A stretch of DNA of 64,000 nt, taken from the NCBI GenBank assembly GCA_023375785.1, contig SZWC01000562.1, positions 94,314 through 158,313 of the forward strand, in the 5' to 3' direction. Under the pieces are notes generated by a model. The model worked only from the letters and a program-made list of their open reading frames with translations. It did no database searches and was not told the DNA's origin. Below, piece by piece: positions 30,659-43,010 of the stretch (positions are counted from its first letter, which is position 1; every line of letters begins with the position of its first letter). This stretch comes from Penium margaritaceum (Eukaryota; Streptophyta; Zygnematophyceae; Desmidiales; Peniaceae). A program made the translations under genes and the position numbers.

Positions 30659-31195
30659 TGTTAAGTCTCTCCTGTATATACTTTTCTCCTCTGAGTGGCC
30701 ATGAGTGTGCAGGGCATGCTGGCTCAGAGAGCGGAGGCGACGCACAGTGAGCGCCCGCTGCTAGAGGCCTGGCGACACTTCCGCCGGCTTCACACGTGCC
30801 CGCTTCCCTCCTAGAAGCATTGCCCTAGCCACACCTGGCAGTGTGCCGACTCATACGCTCCTCGTTTCTCTTGACTCGGATTGTGACATAGTTTAGGCTT
30901 TCTTGTGAACCTGTGTTAGGTCTGACTGATATAGATTAGGTTCAAAATCGTAGAGGGGCTTGTGTGCATGTTCGGACCTCGAGTGGGTTTCCCCCTCGCA
31001 GTTGGCCGAACGCCGGCGAGCTCCGCTCGCCGGCGTGACGGGTGAGCTCGAATAGCGAGGCTCACCCGGTAGCNGTCGCTGTGCAAGGTCGTGTGGGTCG
31101 CGCCATGGCCGCCCACCGTTCCCCAACTCTAACTTAGCCAATTCTCAACCAAACTGCGCCATTCCAGTTGCATTTGAACCGTGAATAGCACCACA
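30659..31195 (+). repeat. 5' LTR of element C
   Basis: Starts TGTTAAGTCTC and ends AGCACCACA. It holds a TATA-like GTATATAC (near 30675), a perfect 11-bp hairpin ACGCCGGCGAG with its complement (31010-31036) and a GGGTGAGC/GCTCACCC inverted repeat right after it. The n at 31074 replaces ten bases present in the 3' LTR. Confidence 0.93.
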
Positions 31196-31207
31196 TGGTA
31201 TCAGAGC
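31196..31207 (+). other. Primer-binding site of element C
   Basis: TGGTATCAGAGC, an exact complement of the plant tRNA-iMet 3' end, directly after the LTR. Confidence 0.95.
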
Positions 31208-31578
31208 TGTGATCGCGGGCCGAGGAAGCGAGGGGAAGGAGAAAAACTCAAGATTGCGTGGCGGCTCTCCTAGGGGTGCTGAAGTCCGCGGCTGCTCTCG
31301 GCGCCGTTGGAGCAGGCCTCAGCCGCCGAAGAAGAGCGCGAAGGGCTGCCAGGGCCTCGCATGGTCTCAGGGCAGCCGAAGAGATGCGCGGAGGTGCCTC
31401 AAGGGGGCGTGGCTTGCCGAGGCACCTCAAGGTACCCGTCCGCGGACGGGAAGAATGCCGGGGCGACTCCGGCACGTGGATGAAGCAGCAGCAGCGAGGA
31501 AGCAGCGAACAGCAGCTTGAGCAGGTTGGAAGGGCGCTCCCTACCGCAGAGTGAAGGGAGAAGAGAGCGGGACGCATC

Positions 31579-33258
31579 ATGAGTGCCGCGGGATCCGCCT
31601 CGGGAGGCAACCCCGCCTCCGGCGGCAGTCAGCCGGCCGGCAGTCAATCCGCAGGAAGCCGACCGGCGAATCAACCGGCCGGCACAACCGCAACCGTCAC
31701 ATGGGAGGACCTTACCAAGGTCATGTCCCAAAAGGACTTGACCCCGCCTCCGCTCGGCGCCCGTGACTTTTTAGCGTGGAAGGACATCTTCCTCGCTTGG
31801 GCGGCGGAGCACAGTCTTGAGGAAATGTACCTCAACCCACCACCGGACGACGCAGACGACCGTGTGCTCCTACGCGCCTACAATGCTCTTGTGCGGGCTC
31901 TTCCGGACGAACAGGCCTATGCGATACAACACCTCCGTTTCGGAGGTTAAGGGGAGGATCCCACAAATCCGCGCAGTGGGGCCCCTCGTCCGCACGAGGC
32001 ATGGCAGCATCTTGCCACCCGGCATGAGGAGAGGGGTATGGCGTTAGTAATTTCACTTCGTGACAGGCTGCGCCACCTCTACCCCAAACCAGGAGCACCC
32101 ATAGCAGACTATTGGGACGCTGCTATGGACATCCGCCGTCGGATCTTAGGACTCGGCGCTTCATGCTCCATTCTGGAGTGGCTGGACCCAGTACTCCTCC
32201 ACTTGGGGGAGCCGTACCGGGAGTTCCGCCGGAACCTGCTGCGGCGGCTGCGTGTCACAGACATCGAGAGCACAGACCTGTCAGAGGTCTTTGAGGAGCT
32301 TCGCCACTACGAAGACATACTCCGTGGCGAGGCACGAGAGGCAGAGGCACCAGCGGCAAGCGCATTTGTGCACCATACTGTCCCAGCAGATCGCCCTAGC
32401 TCAGGGTATTCTGGCGGCNNNNNNNNNNNNNNNNNNNNNNNNNNNNNNNNNNNNNNNNNNNNNNNNNNNNNNNNNNNNNNNNNNNNNNNNNNNNNNNNNN
32501 NNNNNNNNNNNNNNNNNNNNNNNNNNNNNNNNNNNNNNNNNNNNNNNNNNNNNNNNNNNNNNNNNNNNNNNNNNNNNNNNNNNNNNNNNNNNNNNNNNNN
32601 NNNNNNNNNNNNNNNNNNNNNNNNNNNNNNNNNNNNNNNNNNNNNNNNNNNNNNNNNNNNNNNNNNNNNNNNNNNNNNNNNNNNNNNNNNNNNNNNNNNN
32701 NNNNNNNNNNNNNNNNNNNNNNNNNNNNNNNNNNNNNNNNNNNNNNNNNNNNNNNNNNCTCTACCCCAAGCCAGGAGCACCCATAGCGGACTATTGGGAC
32801 GCCGCTATGGATATCCGTTGTCGGATCTTAGGACTCGGCGCTCCATGCTCCATTCTGGAGTGGCTGGACCCAGTACTCCTCCACTTGGGGGAGCCGTACC
32901 GGGAGTTCCGCCGGAACCTGCTGCGGCGGCTGCGTGTCACAGACATCGAGAGCACAGACCTGTCAGAGGTCTTTGAGGAGCTTCGCCACTACGAAGACAT
33001 ACTCCGTGGCGAGGCACGAGAGGCAGAGGCACCAGCGGCAAGCGCATTTGTGCACCATACTGTCCCAGCAGATCGCCCTAGCTCAGGGTATTCTGGCAGC
33101 TGGAGCGGGGGCGGTGGGAGAGGAGGTGGAGGCATGCAGTCAGGAGGAGGACGCGGACGCGGACGGAGTGCGGGGAGGCACACCTGCAACTACTGCGGAC
33201 AGGAGGGACACTACTGGCGAGCATGTCCCGACCTTCTACGCATCATGACTCCTCCCTC

Positions 33259-33290
<32 letters not shown>

Positions 33291-36200
33291 GGCAGCAGTC
33301 CTTTCCACCACAGCTCCATCTCCAGCCTCGACAGCAGCTTCACACCCCGGCCTGGTCGACGCACGTGCCAAGGGGACCACCTGCACCTTCCCCATTTGGT
33401 GCAGCCACCTTAGGGCCTCCCCTGCAGCAGTTCCCAGCGGCATATCCAATGGAGCAGGGACCTCCACCAGCGTATCCGGGGCCCTACTATGCTCCACCCA
33501 GCGCGACTGTCCCCCTGCCGGCACCAGCGTGGGCGCAGCGCGTCTACGCAGCCATAGCTGAGGCGCAGCAGCCTGTGTCTGCACCACCAGTTGGCTGGAC
33601 TGCACCCATGGAGCTGCAGCCACCAGAACCCACAGCTGCTCAGCAGTCGCCAGGTCAGCGGCTAGGTTACACGCACGTCACTACCTCCCATACCCTCCCC
33701 ATGCATGAATGGTTGTATGACACTGCTGCCTCGCATCACATGTCGCCACATCGCCAGCTGTTTGCTACGCTGTATGCCGTGCATGATGTTGAGGGAGTCA
33801 AGACTGGGTCTGGGGAAATCCTGGCTGTGGAGGGTGTGGGGACTGTGGCACTGAAGGCACCAGGCGGCGTGATATGGCTGACGGGCGTATTGTATGTGCC
33901 AAGATTGAAAGTGAATTTGTTGTCTGGGGGTCAGCTCGATCGCCAGTCCTGCGTGTCCTCTGTCATGCAAAAGCAACGATGCACGCTCTTTGATGTGAAT
34001 GGTGCCCTGTTGGCAGATGGACCACTACATGCTGATATGCTGTATCGTCTGACACTCTTTCCCCTTGTACACACACACTCGCATCATGCACAAGCACTCG
34101 TCGTGACAGCAACTGATGCAAAGCACACAGAATTGCTGCACCGCCGCCTTGCGCACATTAATACAGACCTGATTGAGGACATGCTCAGACACACCACTGC
34201 ACAGGGACTCCATCCAGATGACTGCCCCCATGGACTAAAGATAGCCACTTGTCTTGACTTTCATGAGGGTAAGGCTCACAGACAAGTCTTTCCCAAGTCC
34301 GTCTCCGAAAGCAAGTCTCCACTGGATCTGGTACATGCGGATCTGACTGGACCCATGCCTGTCCCCTCAGTCCAGTACGGGTCGCAGTACATCCTCACAC
34401 TGACAGACGATTACAGTCGTTTTCGTTGGGCCTTTCTGCTTAAAACAAAAGCAGAAGCCCAACAGGCGATCATCGAGTGGATTCCACTCGCTGAACGTCA
34501 GACGCAGTGCAAACTGCTGAAGCTACGTACAGACAGAGGAGGTGAATTCATGGGTGTGCTGACCGCTGCCCTTAAAGCGCAAGGCATCGAACATCAAACC
34601 ACTGCACCATACACACCCCAACAGAATGGAGTAGCTGAGAGATGGCACCGTACGCTCGGTGACGCCCTGCGTACACTTCTGACAGAGTCCGGTTTGTCCT
34701 TTGGCTTCTGGGAAGAAGCGGTCAAGTATATCACGTGGGTATGGAACCGTGTTCCCCAGGGTCCACTGCCGAAGGCTGTGACACCTTGGGAACGGTGGTT
34801 CAAGGAAAAGGCGGACCTTCGGCCCGCCAGGGTATGGGGTACGATGGCATGCGTGTGGTTTGCTCCACCGCAGCGAGAACACAAACTGAGTCCACGTGGT
34901 CGCTGGTGTGTGTTTGTTCGGGTCTCGCATGCTTCCAAGGCATGGAGGTTTTGGGATCCCATGAGTCATTGCTTTCTTGAGAGTCGTGATGCGTCGTTCT
35001 TGGAACACATGTCCTACAAGCTGTTTCGCACCTTGAGGCATGCCCCTAATCTCACAGCACCCGAGCACTACCCACAGTACGTGAGTGTGCCTGTGTTTGT
35101 GCCCACAAAGGTGAACACAACGCCCACACAGACTGGACAGAAAGGTGGCAGGGAGGAATCCATTCCCAAAGACCTTCTAACACCCACTGATCTGGCAAGC
35201 ACAGAGTCGAGTGCTCCACACTCACCTCCTGGCCTGTCTCACCAACATTCACCTGACAGTCCTGAGAGGGAAGTCACACCCCCACCAGAGCCCGTGCGAC
35301 GTTCCCTTCGGGACATCCCACGGGTTAACTACAGAAAGTTCCATCACACAGTTGGACCCACTGAGGTCACCCCCACACTTGCGGAACCACTGACGCTTAC
35401 TGAAGCAAGGGGGCGCAAGGATGCTGCCGATTGGGAAAAGGCAATGACAGCTGAAATCAATGCTCTACTCAAGTATGACGTGTTTGAACTGGTCCCTCTG
35501 CCACCTGGCCGAAAGGCTATCGACGTCAAATGGGTGTTCAAGTTGAAAAGAAACCTGGCTGGTTTGATTGAGAAATACAAAGCCCGCCTCATGGCTAAGG
35601 GTTTTCACCAAATCCCAGGCCAAGACTTCACGGATACCTATGCACCAGTAGGCAAGTACAGCACCAGTCGCACACTGTTGGGGGTCGCAGCCCACGAAGA
35701 CTGGGAGATTCATCAAATGGATGTCAAGAATGCTTTTCTCAACGGTCCCCTTGAGGAAGAACTGTACGTCAAACAGCCAGAAGGGTTTGAGGATGGAACA
35801 GAGTGTGTGTGGCTGCTGCTTAAAGCCCTATACGGCCTAAAGCAAGCACCTAGATGCTGGAACAAAGAAATCAGTCACACACTAGCAACTGGTGGCTTTA
35901 CCCAAAGTGTGTGTGACCCCTCACTCTTCCTACAGTGGGAGGGTCACACACCTGTTGCTGTCCTGGTCTATGTGGATGACCTTCTCATCTTGTCCCCATC
36001 TCTCCCTCTCATCACACGGACCAAGGCACTGCTCACTCAGCACTACAGCATGACGGACCTGGGTGAAGCACAAAACTTTTTGGGCATGACAATCACCAGA
36101 GACAGGGCTGCACGGACACTCACTTTGCACCAAGGACGTTTCATAGCGCATCTCACTGTACGCTTCCAACATCTCGTACAGCATTTACCACGCCAACATT

Positions 36201-36860
36201 CACCCATGAGCCCTGATGTTTATGCTCACCTACTGGACATGCACACCATAGACTATGGACCAGACTGCGATCCCACACTGTACAGACAGATCGCTGGCAG
36301 TCTCTCATATCTGGCATCCACGACACGCCCAGACATCTCATGTGCAGTCAATGTGTTGGCCCAATTCAGTCAACAGCCGTGCAGAACGCACCTCAAAGCC
36401 TTGCTGAAACTGCTGCGCTACGTGTTGGACACTGCTGTGATTGGTCTCGTTTTTGCCCCCACCTCAAATCCGCTGCTGGATGGGTTCTGTGACAGCGACT
36501 ATGCGCGGGACAAGAGGGCTCGCAGTCGGGGAGGGTATGTTTTTCGGGTGTGGGGTACGGCTGTGTCATGGCGAAGTGCAAAACAGTCGTGTTTGGCTCG
36601 CAGTGTTGCAGAGGCTGAGTACATGGCACTGGGAGAGGCAGCTTGTGAAGGGATCTGGCTGGCAAGGCTGCTTGAGGAATTGGGAATGCATGTGCCCGCT
36701 TTGCCGCTGCATAGCGACAGCTCCGCAGCGCGCCGCATTGCAGCAAATGATGGTGTGTTGCATCCACGCACGAAGCACATCAACGTAGAACATCACTTCG
36801 TTCGTGAAGCAGTCGAAGCAGGGGCGGTGCGAGTGTGCCCCATCAAGGGCATTGACCAGC
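31579..36860 (+). CDS. Element C Gag-Pol (with assembly gap)
   Basis: Gag begins MSAAGSASGGNPAS at 31579. The core around 32060-32330 (YWDAAMDIR, LHLGEPYREFRRNL) is repeated after the gap at 32760-33000. Next come a Gly/Arg-rich stretch, the CCHC knuckle CNYCGQEGHYWRAC (33184-33225), a poly-Gln run (33259-33298) and Pro/Gln-rich sequence. The protease motif DTAASHHMS is near 33720. Integrase shows RTDRGGEF (near 34530) and TPQQNGVAERWHRT (34612-34653). The linker covers 35050-35330. RT has YVDDLL (35969-35986), and RNase H ends near 36830 (HSDSSAARR, TKHINVEHHF). The pol part is a long open frame. One apparent break in gag plus the gap; otherwise it looks whole. An n at 36863 is an assembly mark. 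Confidence 0.88.
32039..33098. repeat. Gag segment duplicated on both sides of a 340-n gap
   Basis: About 340 bp before the gap recur after it. The first 110 bp carry about half a dozen substitutions and the remainder is identical. Either two copies or alleles were scaffolded together, or there is a short tandem duplication that the assembler could not close. The n run is 32419-32758. Confidence 0.8.
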
Positions 36861-36870
36861 CTNATGTCCA

Positions 36871-36878
36871 AGGGGGCG
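36871..36878 (+). other. Polypurine tract of element C
   Basis: AGGGGGCG directly before the 3' LTR. Confidence 0.8.
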
Positions 36879-37424
36879 TGTTAAGTCTCTCCTGTATATA
36901 CTTTTCTCCTCTGAGTGGCCATGAGTGTGCAGGGCATGCTGGCTCAGAGAGCGGAGGCGACGCACAGTGAGCGCCCGCTGCTAGAGGCCTGGCGACACTT
37001 CCGCCGGCTTCACACGTGCCCGCTTCCCTCCTAGAAGCATTGCCCTAGCCACACCTGGCAGTGTGCCGACTCATACGCTCCTCGTTTCTCTTGACTCGGA
37101 TTGTGACATAGTTTAGGCTTTCTTGTGAACCTGTGTTAGGTCTGACTGATATAGATTAGGTTCAAACTCGTAGAGGGGCTTGTGTGCATGTTCGGACCTC
37201 GAGTGGGTTTCCCCCTCGCAGTTGGCCGAACGCCGGCGAGCTCCGCTCGCCGGCGTGACGGGTGAGCTCGAATAGCGAGGCTCACCCGGTAGCTCTTATC
37301 CTAGTCGCTGTGCAAGGTCGTGTGGGTCGCGCCATGGCCGCCCACCGTTCCCCAACTCTAACTTAGCCAATTCTCAACCAAACTGCGCCATTCCAGTTGC
37401 ATTTGAACCGTGAATAGCACCACA
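36879..37424 (+). repeat. 3' LTR of element C
   Basis: 546 bp, identical to the 5' LTR except one base and the ten bases lost at the n. The hairpin is at 37230-37256. Confidence 0.95.
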
Positions 37425-37429
37425 AGACC
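37425..37429. repeat. Target-site duplication of C, right
   Basis: AGACC, identical to 30654-30658. Confidence 0.93.
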
Positions 37430-40400
37430 AGCATCACCGGACATTGTGGTCCCCAGGAACATCAGGAAATCTATGACTCAGAGGTATGTCGGGACGTCGA
37501 CAGGCTCCCCCAGACGATCTGGGTTTGGTGACATGAGAAGCCTCTGCCCAGTGGGCTTCATAGGCATGGATGCATAGGGGACTGTGCCCACCACATAAGA
37601 AAACCGCTCCCCCAGCATCCTCAAAAAGCCAGCTTGATGCATATGAAGTGTGCAATGTTGGTGATCATGCTCAATCTCCATTCTCAAGAAGACACGAGCT
37701 GGACTTATAACCTTCACTCTATACACAGACTAGAGGAGATCCTTCATAGCCTCCATAGACGGAGGGTCGGGGGATGCGATCAAGAGGCTATCCACATAGG
37801 CCAAGACAATGACGAAGGGTGCAAAGGAAGCACTCATGAATAGAGTTGGGTCAATTGTGCTCTGGGGATACCCTACTCACTCCAAGATGGCGAAGATCTT
37901 GAGATTCCAACAACATGGAGATTGCTTCAAGCCATATAGGGCCTTTTAAAGGCTCCATACCTTTTTTTTCCCATCCTCGAACCTTGGAGGCTAGACGAGA
38001 TAGATCTCTTCCTTGAGATTGACGTGTAAGAAGGCATTGTTCATGTCCATCTAGTGGAGCTCCCAATGATGCTGCGCCTCCTCACTCAACGAGGCCCTTT
38101 TTGTGATGTACTTTCCAACAAAGGTAAAGGTGGCATCAAAGTCCATACCAAGTACTTGGGAGAATCCCTTAGCTGTGAGACGGGCATTGTACCATTGTAC
38201 TAGGCCAGGACCTCTCTTTTCTTCAAAACACCAACGAGTTGATATGGCCTTGCGACCAGTCGTGAGATTCACCTTCTCAGAAACTCCATGCTCCTTGATC
38301 ATAGTGAGTTCCTTGCACATAGCCTTCTCTTAGAGTGTTGCATGTTCAATGGAGCATGCTTGTTGCGCCGTGTTTGGTTCAGGTGCATGTGTCGTGGTCC
38401 TACTCGCAACAAGTGCGGTGGTGACTATGGGATACGGTAGAGGCTGAGTAGAAAAAACTGCCGCAATGGCTTGGTGGAACTCATCAGTGATGAGAGAATA
38501 TCCAAGCACATTGTTAGGTTGCACCATAGTCGCTACCCAAGAGCGTCAAGACCAGAGATAGGAGTAGGCTACTTGGGGTTAGAGACACCATTGTGAACTA
38601 GACAAACTGATCGCACGGGTCCATACGGACCAACCGAGGCTGTACGACCGGCAAGTGGGGATGGTGATGTGCAGACTGCAACAGTCTCAGACAACCGCCT
38701 GGTGTGTAAACAAATGGCAACAAGATTGGGGGCTATGAGGGTGCTACAGGGTTTGTTGGCGATGGGACCGCATCCAGCAAGACAGACAATGACCCTATAG
38801 GAGACGACGTAGATGTTGTAGGGGATGATGCAGGCGATGGCACAGATGCGACAAGAGAGGACACAAGCAAAAATGGTGACACAATTGCACAAGATGCGAG
38901 TTACTACGTCGACACGATAGGAGATGATGCAAGCAATGACAAAAATGTATTAGGAGATGATGCGGTCAATTATGCAGACGTGAATGGAGATGATCTAGGC
39001 GATAATGCGAACATGACAAGAGATGATTCATGCAACAATACAGGTGCTACATAGATGATGTAGGCAATAACGTAGATGCATCAGAAGATGATACAGGCAA
39101 CAACGCATATGCGACAGGAGATGATGGAGGTGATGACACAAATGTGGGATACGGAGCGCAACCACTACCAAAGGGTACTCCACAAACACCACCTCCCCCT
39201 ACACAAGAGAAGGGAGCAAGAGACAGGATAGAACGAGAAATGTCTTAAGAAAAGGTGCTCTCAAAGAAGAGAGCATTACGAGACTCGACAATTCAACCAC
39301 GCTTGGGGTCCTAGTAACGCTAGGCCATGGACTGAGAGAAGACACCAAGGAAAGGACAGAGATTATCACAAGGAGACAGCTTGCCATCGCGTTAGTGCTC
39401 AGGGAGCAAAACGTAGGCAATGATGCCCCAGACACGAGCGAGACGAAGGTCAGCATGATGAACATACCATCATTCAAACAGCGTGACATGACAAGGTAGT
39501 GGACCATGGTGAACATGGTTCTCAACCCATGTCATGTAAGGCATGGCCTTGAAAGCAAACAACAAAGGGAGGTCAGATTCAACAACAAGGGTGCAAACAC
39601 CATCAGCGAGAGTGCGGATCCAACGTTCTGCACTCCATTATGCTCTGGTGTTTATAAAGCAGAGAGCTCCAGATGCACTCCTTGAAACAGGAGAAAGCGG
39701 GCTGTGGGACCCCATGAACTCCCCACCACGATCGGAGCAAAATGTTAATAGCTTTTGCTGACAAGCACGCTCAGCCTGGAAAAGCCAAGACTCGATTTTG
39801 AGCCCGACATTGCTTTTCCGGCAAAGGGCAAAGATATAGAGAAAGCGAGTGAAGCCATCCGCAAGGCACAAAAAATAGCATTTGACACCCCCCAGAAGTT
39901 CATCAGGAAGAGGGCCGATGATGTCTGCATGAACAAGGGCAAGGGGATTCAGCATGCGAGAGACAAACAATGCGAAGGGCGGGCAATGAAGCTTGCCTTG
40001 TATGCAATCAAGGCAGTCAGCATGGTAGGGCACAGGGAATGTACCAGGGTCAAGGCCGACAGCAGGCTAATGACGCAGGAGGCTATGGATGGCACTTGTA
40101 TGCATGTGATACAAGTGGCGATGGAGCAAACGTGTGTGGGGAAATCAAGGGAGCAACATGCACCAACGTTGCGGTAGTGGCGGCCGGCGATGGTGTAAAT
40201 AAGGGCACACAATACAACTTGCGACAACACAAACCACAAAGAATGAGATGCCAAGGCGAATGTACCGACATAGTGTTGACGCCACAAGATGAAACAAATT
40301 CCATGCCCTGATCATGCAGGACAGTGACAAAGAGTTGACCTCAAGCGCAAGAAAAAGGAGAACATCAGGCAAGAAGACATCACCTGATGGACCAAGAAAA

Positions 40401-41035
40401 TGTACAAGACCATCGCCATGAACTGACAACATCTAGCCAGAGTGATTGCGGATGAAGCATTCATCACCGACAGGCCCCAACGTGAAAAAAACAGCACGAG
40501 ATGATGTCACGTAAAAATTGGCTCCGGAATCGATGATCAAGAAGCCACTTGACAAACAAGACGGAGCGACTCTGCACAACACTGGGCAAAAAAGGGCAAG
40601 AGAGTGCTCAGCACGACAAGAATCCATAGCAAGGATACATGGCAAAGTGAACAACTGCCAATGCTCAATCCACTCCACAAGTGAAACAACCCCACCACTC
40701 AGCGCGCCCCAAAGGGCCCCATCCGACGAACAACAATGACCCCTGAACTCGACAGCCAAACTCACCGTGGAGGGGATACCAGGAGGTAAAGGATGGGAAG
40801 GGAATGAGAAGGATGGAGTAGATGCGACCGGACCATGTTGCAGCTCGTGAAAGGAACGAGCTAGAGACAGAAAGAGAGATGTCGTTGTTAATGAAGCCAT
40901 GATGGGGGAGTGGAGGATGGAGAAAGCGGCCCATAGATGGTAGGGTAGTATGGTGGCAAAAGCTAGCGCCATCCTTGGTAGGGTACAGCCAGTGCTGAAG
41001 AGGAAGGCACAGAAGCCCAACCAGGCGTTGGAACC
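37430..41035 (-). pseudogene. Element J pol remnant (RT, integrase, protease)
   Basis: Minus-strand copia pol. RT lies at 37478-38320 (GRKAISTRW, ARLTAKGFSQV, the MDFDATF region, RVFLRMEIEHD). Integrase is at 39500-40030 (SDRGGEFMG, LVHADIIGPLP, CLDCIQGKLH), and the GAG-pre-integrase and protease area at 40083-41000 (IDSGANFYVTS near 40530). It aligns with B throughout. Many breaks, in keeping with an old insertion. Confidence 0.8.
38790..39150. repeat. GATGATG minisatellite in the linker of J
   Basis: Imperfect tandem units around GGAGATGATGCAGGCAATGA, spaced about 35-50 bp, replace the integrase-RT linker of J. This is the same location as the 36-bp array in D, but an unrelated sequence. 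Confidence 0.7.
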
Positions 41036-41440
41036 ATTCAGGTCTTGATGATAGTGGTCTCCCACCACACGGGATCAGACTTCCATGTGTGAGGGTCTCG
41101 ACCCAAGAGATTGAAGGTGAAAGGATATTTCTCTGTCTCCCAAGGCAATGGGACAAATCCACGATTGCCCAGGTCTTGACCATGTAGAAGAAAGGATGAG
41201 AGAGAACAGGAAAAAGAATACAAAAACTGAAAGAAAAATGTTATAGAAAAAACACACAAACCGAACCACCAAGGAGAAGGCGGCAGTCAGGATGAGACCC
41301 AAGTTCACCCGGGGTTGAGAGGAATTACAAGGCACACTTCCTCTTCCCCACCAGTCCTTTTTCTTTGTTTTGGGTAGGGAGGTTGACCGCGAACCTCGCT
41401 GTCGAAAGAGGAGGAGGGGGAGGGTGTCAAGCGTCAAGCC
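41036..41440. other. Unassigned insert between J protease and leader
   Basis: About 400 bp interrupting the expected gag region of J. The minus strand has an open frame with Trp/Pro-rich stretches (LPWETEKYPF, WWETTIIK), but I recognise no family and see no repeat ends. Confidence 0.4.
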
Positions 41441-42125
41441 CGTCGGCCGATGAGCTCGTCTATCTACGAGCCCGTCGGTCTACGGTCCAAACTCGTCGAT
41501 AGGCAGGCTTGGGAGGCGGTGGTGAGCACAGCTGCCATGCCTGAAGCTGCTACTGTGCTACTGCTACAGGTGTTGGCTATGGCGACAGCTATTAGTGTGG
41601 CTCCAGCTTCTGCTGCTGCTATTACTATTGCTGCACCTGCTCTATAACTACTACTATGAGTGTGGCTACTACTGCTACTGTTGCTGCTATAGTTACGAGT
41701 GCAACTTGTACTGCTGCCATTGCTACTGCTGCTGCTCCAGCTGCTACAAAAACATGCAATGCAACCAGTGGTTGGCACTGCCGCTGCTTCCGCTGATGCT
41801 GCTGGTCCTGTTTCTACTGCTGATGCTTTTACTAAATCTACTATGGTTGATGCAACAGCGGCTCCTGTTGTTGTTGCTGCTGCAGCTACTATTGCTGCTG
41901 ATGTTGTCCACCTACAGTTGCTACTAGTACGGCAGTTGTAGCTGCTGCTGCTACAGATCTGTTACTCTTGCCATTGTGAGTTGGCTCCTCCTCCGATGAG
42001 GACAAGAAGATATCTCTGCTATGGTGGCTACCGCTCCACTTCCGTAGATCTTCTGTTTCTACACCTGGTGCACCTCATGGATCATAAACGATGGATTGTG
42101 AGAGGTGTAAGTGGTGGAAAGTGCC
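41441..42125 (-). other. Leader of element J
   Basis: GCTACTG/GCTGCT-rich on the plus strand, so CAG-type in the element's sense, as in A and D. A minus-strand frame contains AAIVIAAAEAGATLIAVAIA (near 41590-41660), reminiscent of the Ala-rich leader ORF. It ends at a degenerate PBS (GCTCAGATAGTC, 42126-42137). Confidence 0.55.
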
Positions 42126-42137
42126 AGCTCAGATAGT

Positions 42138-42749
42138 CTAGCAAGCAAGATAACACACTAGAGCGATGGCGGTGTTGACATCAAGGAGTTGGAAACCTTG
42201 TGTGTGAAGTTTAAAGAGTCAACAAAAGGAACAAGAGGCACAAGCAAGGAAGGTGATAGCATCCGGTCGACCAGGCCAGCCACGCGAATGGCTCGACGTG
42301 GGGCCCGGCTGCCACCCCGGGGTCGAACCCAACTGGATGGGAGAATGCCGCCGTGGTTTTCTCACACTTCGGTAAAACCGAGAGTGTGGCCCCTTAGGAT
42401 CAGCAACCCGATTCTTAACACAGACACCCCTTTCTAGGCATTCATATCAACATAAATAGAACCACATTGACCACAAGTGTATGTGAATGCATGTCTCCAT
42501 GTATGTGACTCTTCATTGTTAGCTAAGCAAATAATAATCACACCATGCTGGAACCAACAAATCTGCTCTTAAGCACAACTGGACATAGTGTAGCTTGTGC
42601 CAATCTTGCACCTGGCTGAGAAGCCAGCGATACATGGTCCACCAAGTGTGTGCCTTGAGATTCATGTTCTTTTATTCACTTGCAGTAATGGTGTGTGTAT
42701 ATGAATGGAGTCAAGAGGTCACTTCAGTGTCTTATAGTCACAACCGACA
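42138..42749 (-). repeat. LTR apparently shared by J (5') and H (3')
   Basis: 612-bp segment with the degenerate J PBS on one side and the H polypurine tract CTCCCCC (42750-42756) on the other, ending ...CCGACA. It holds a strong hairpin with arms CACACT/AGTGTG and CGGT/ACCG (42363-42388), a GGGTCGAACCC box-B-like motif (near 42320) and TGACATCA (42176). Length and motif order match B's LTR. Confidence 0.6.
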
Positions 42750-43010
42750 CTCCCCCATGACCCACAAACGACCACCCCACACACCACTGAGAACCAGACA
42801 GCACACAGCCACACAAACAACGGTGACTAAAAAGGAGTATGTACATTGACCAGGGGCATCGCGTGCACGTGGCAGACCAACAGCATGCACAGCAACCTTG
42901 AACATCCCACAGAGGGTTGTGCTCAGTAGCACAGCCCCACACGTGCCATGGACACTGCATTGAGAGCGACACGCAGCACGACCTTGAGGTTCTCTGACGA
43001 GGCTGACAAA

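Larger units (their letters stand above)
30659..37424 (+). mobile_element. Element C: young Ty1/copia LTR retrotransposon
   Basis: Plus-strand element bounded by AGACC duplications, with LTRs 30659-31195 and 36879-37424. The LTRs differ at one base apart from a 10-base stretch replaced by an n at 31074, so insertion is very recent. PBS at 31196, gag from 31579, pol to about 36860 and PPT 36871-36878. A 340-base n gap (32419-32758) lies inside gag with repeated flanks, so the true gag is not fully known. Otherwise close to whole. Confidence 0.95.
29975..42137 (-). mobile_element. Element J: degraded Ty1/copia element, host of C
   Basis: Minus-strand copia remnant with PPT at 29975-29981, RNase H (about 29985-30658), a young insertion of C (30659-37424, TSD AGACC), then RT (37425-38330), linker (38330-39200), integrase (39200-40030) and GAG-pre-integrase/protease (40083-41035). 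The leader is about 41440-42125. Gag is not recognised. Heavily broken and therefore old, older than C. Confidence 0.75.

Noticed and set aside
41036-41440. Host gene fragment with Trp/Pro-rich minus-strand frame
   Set aside because: No recognisable domain, no intron or start context, flanked by copia sequence on both sides. Kept only as an unassigned insert.
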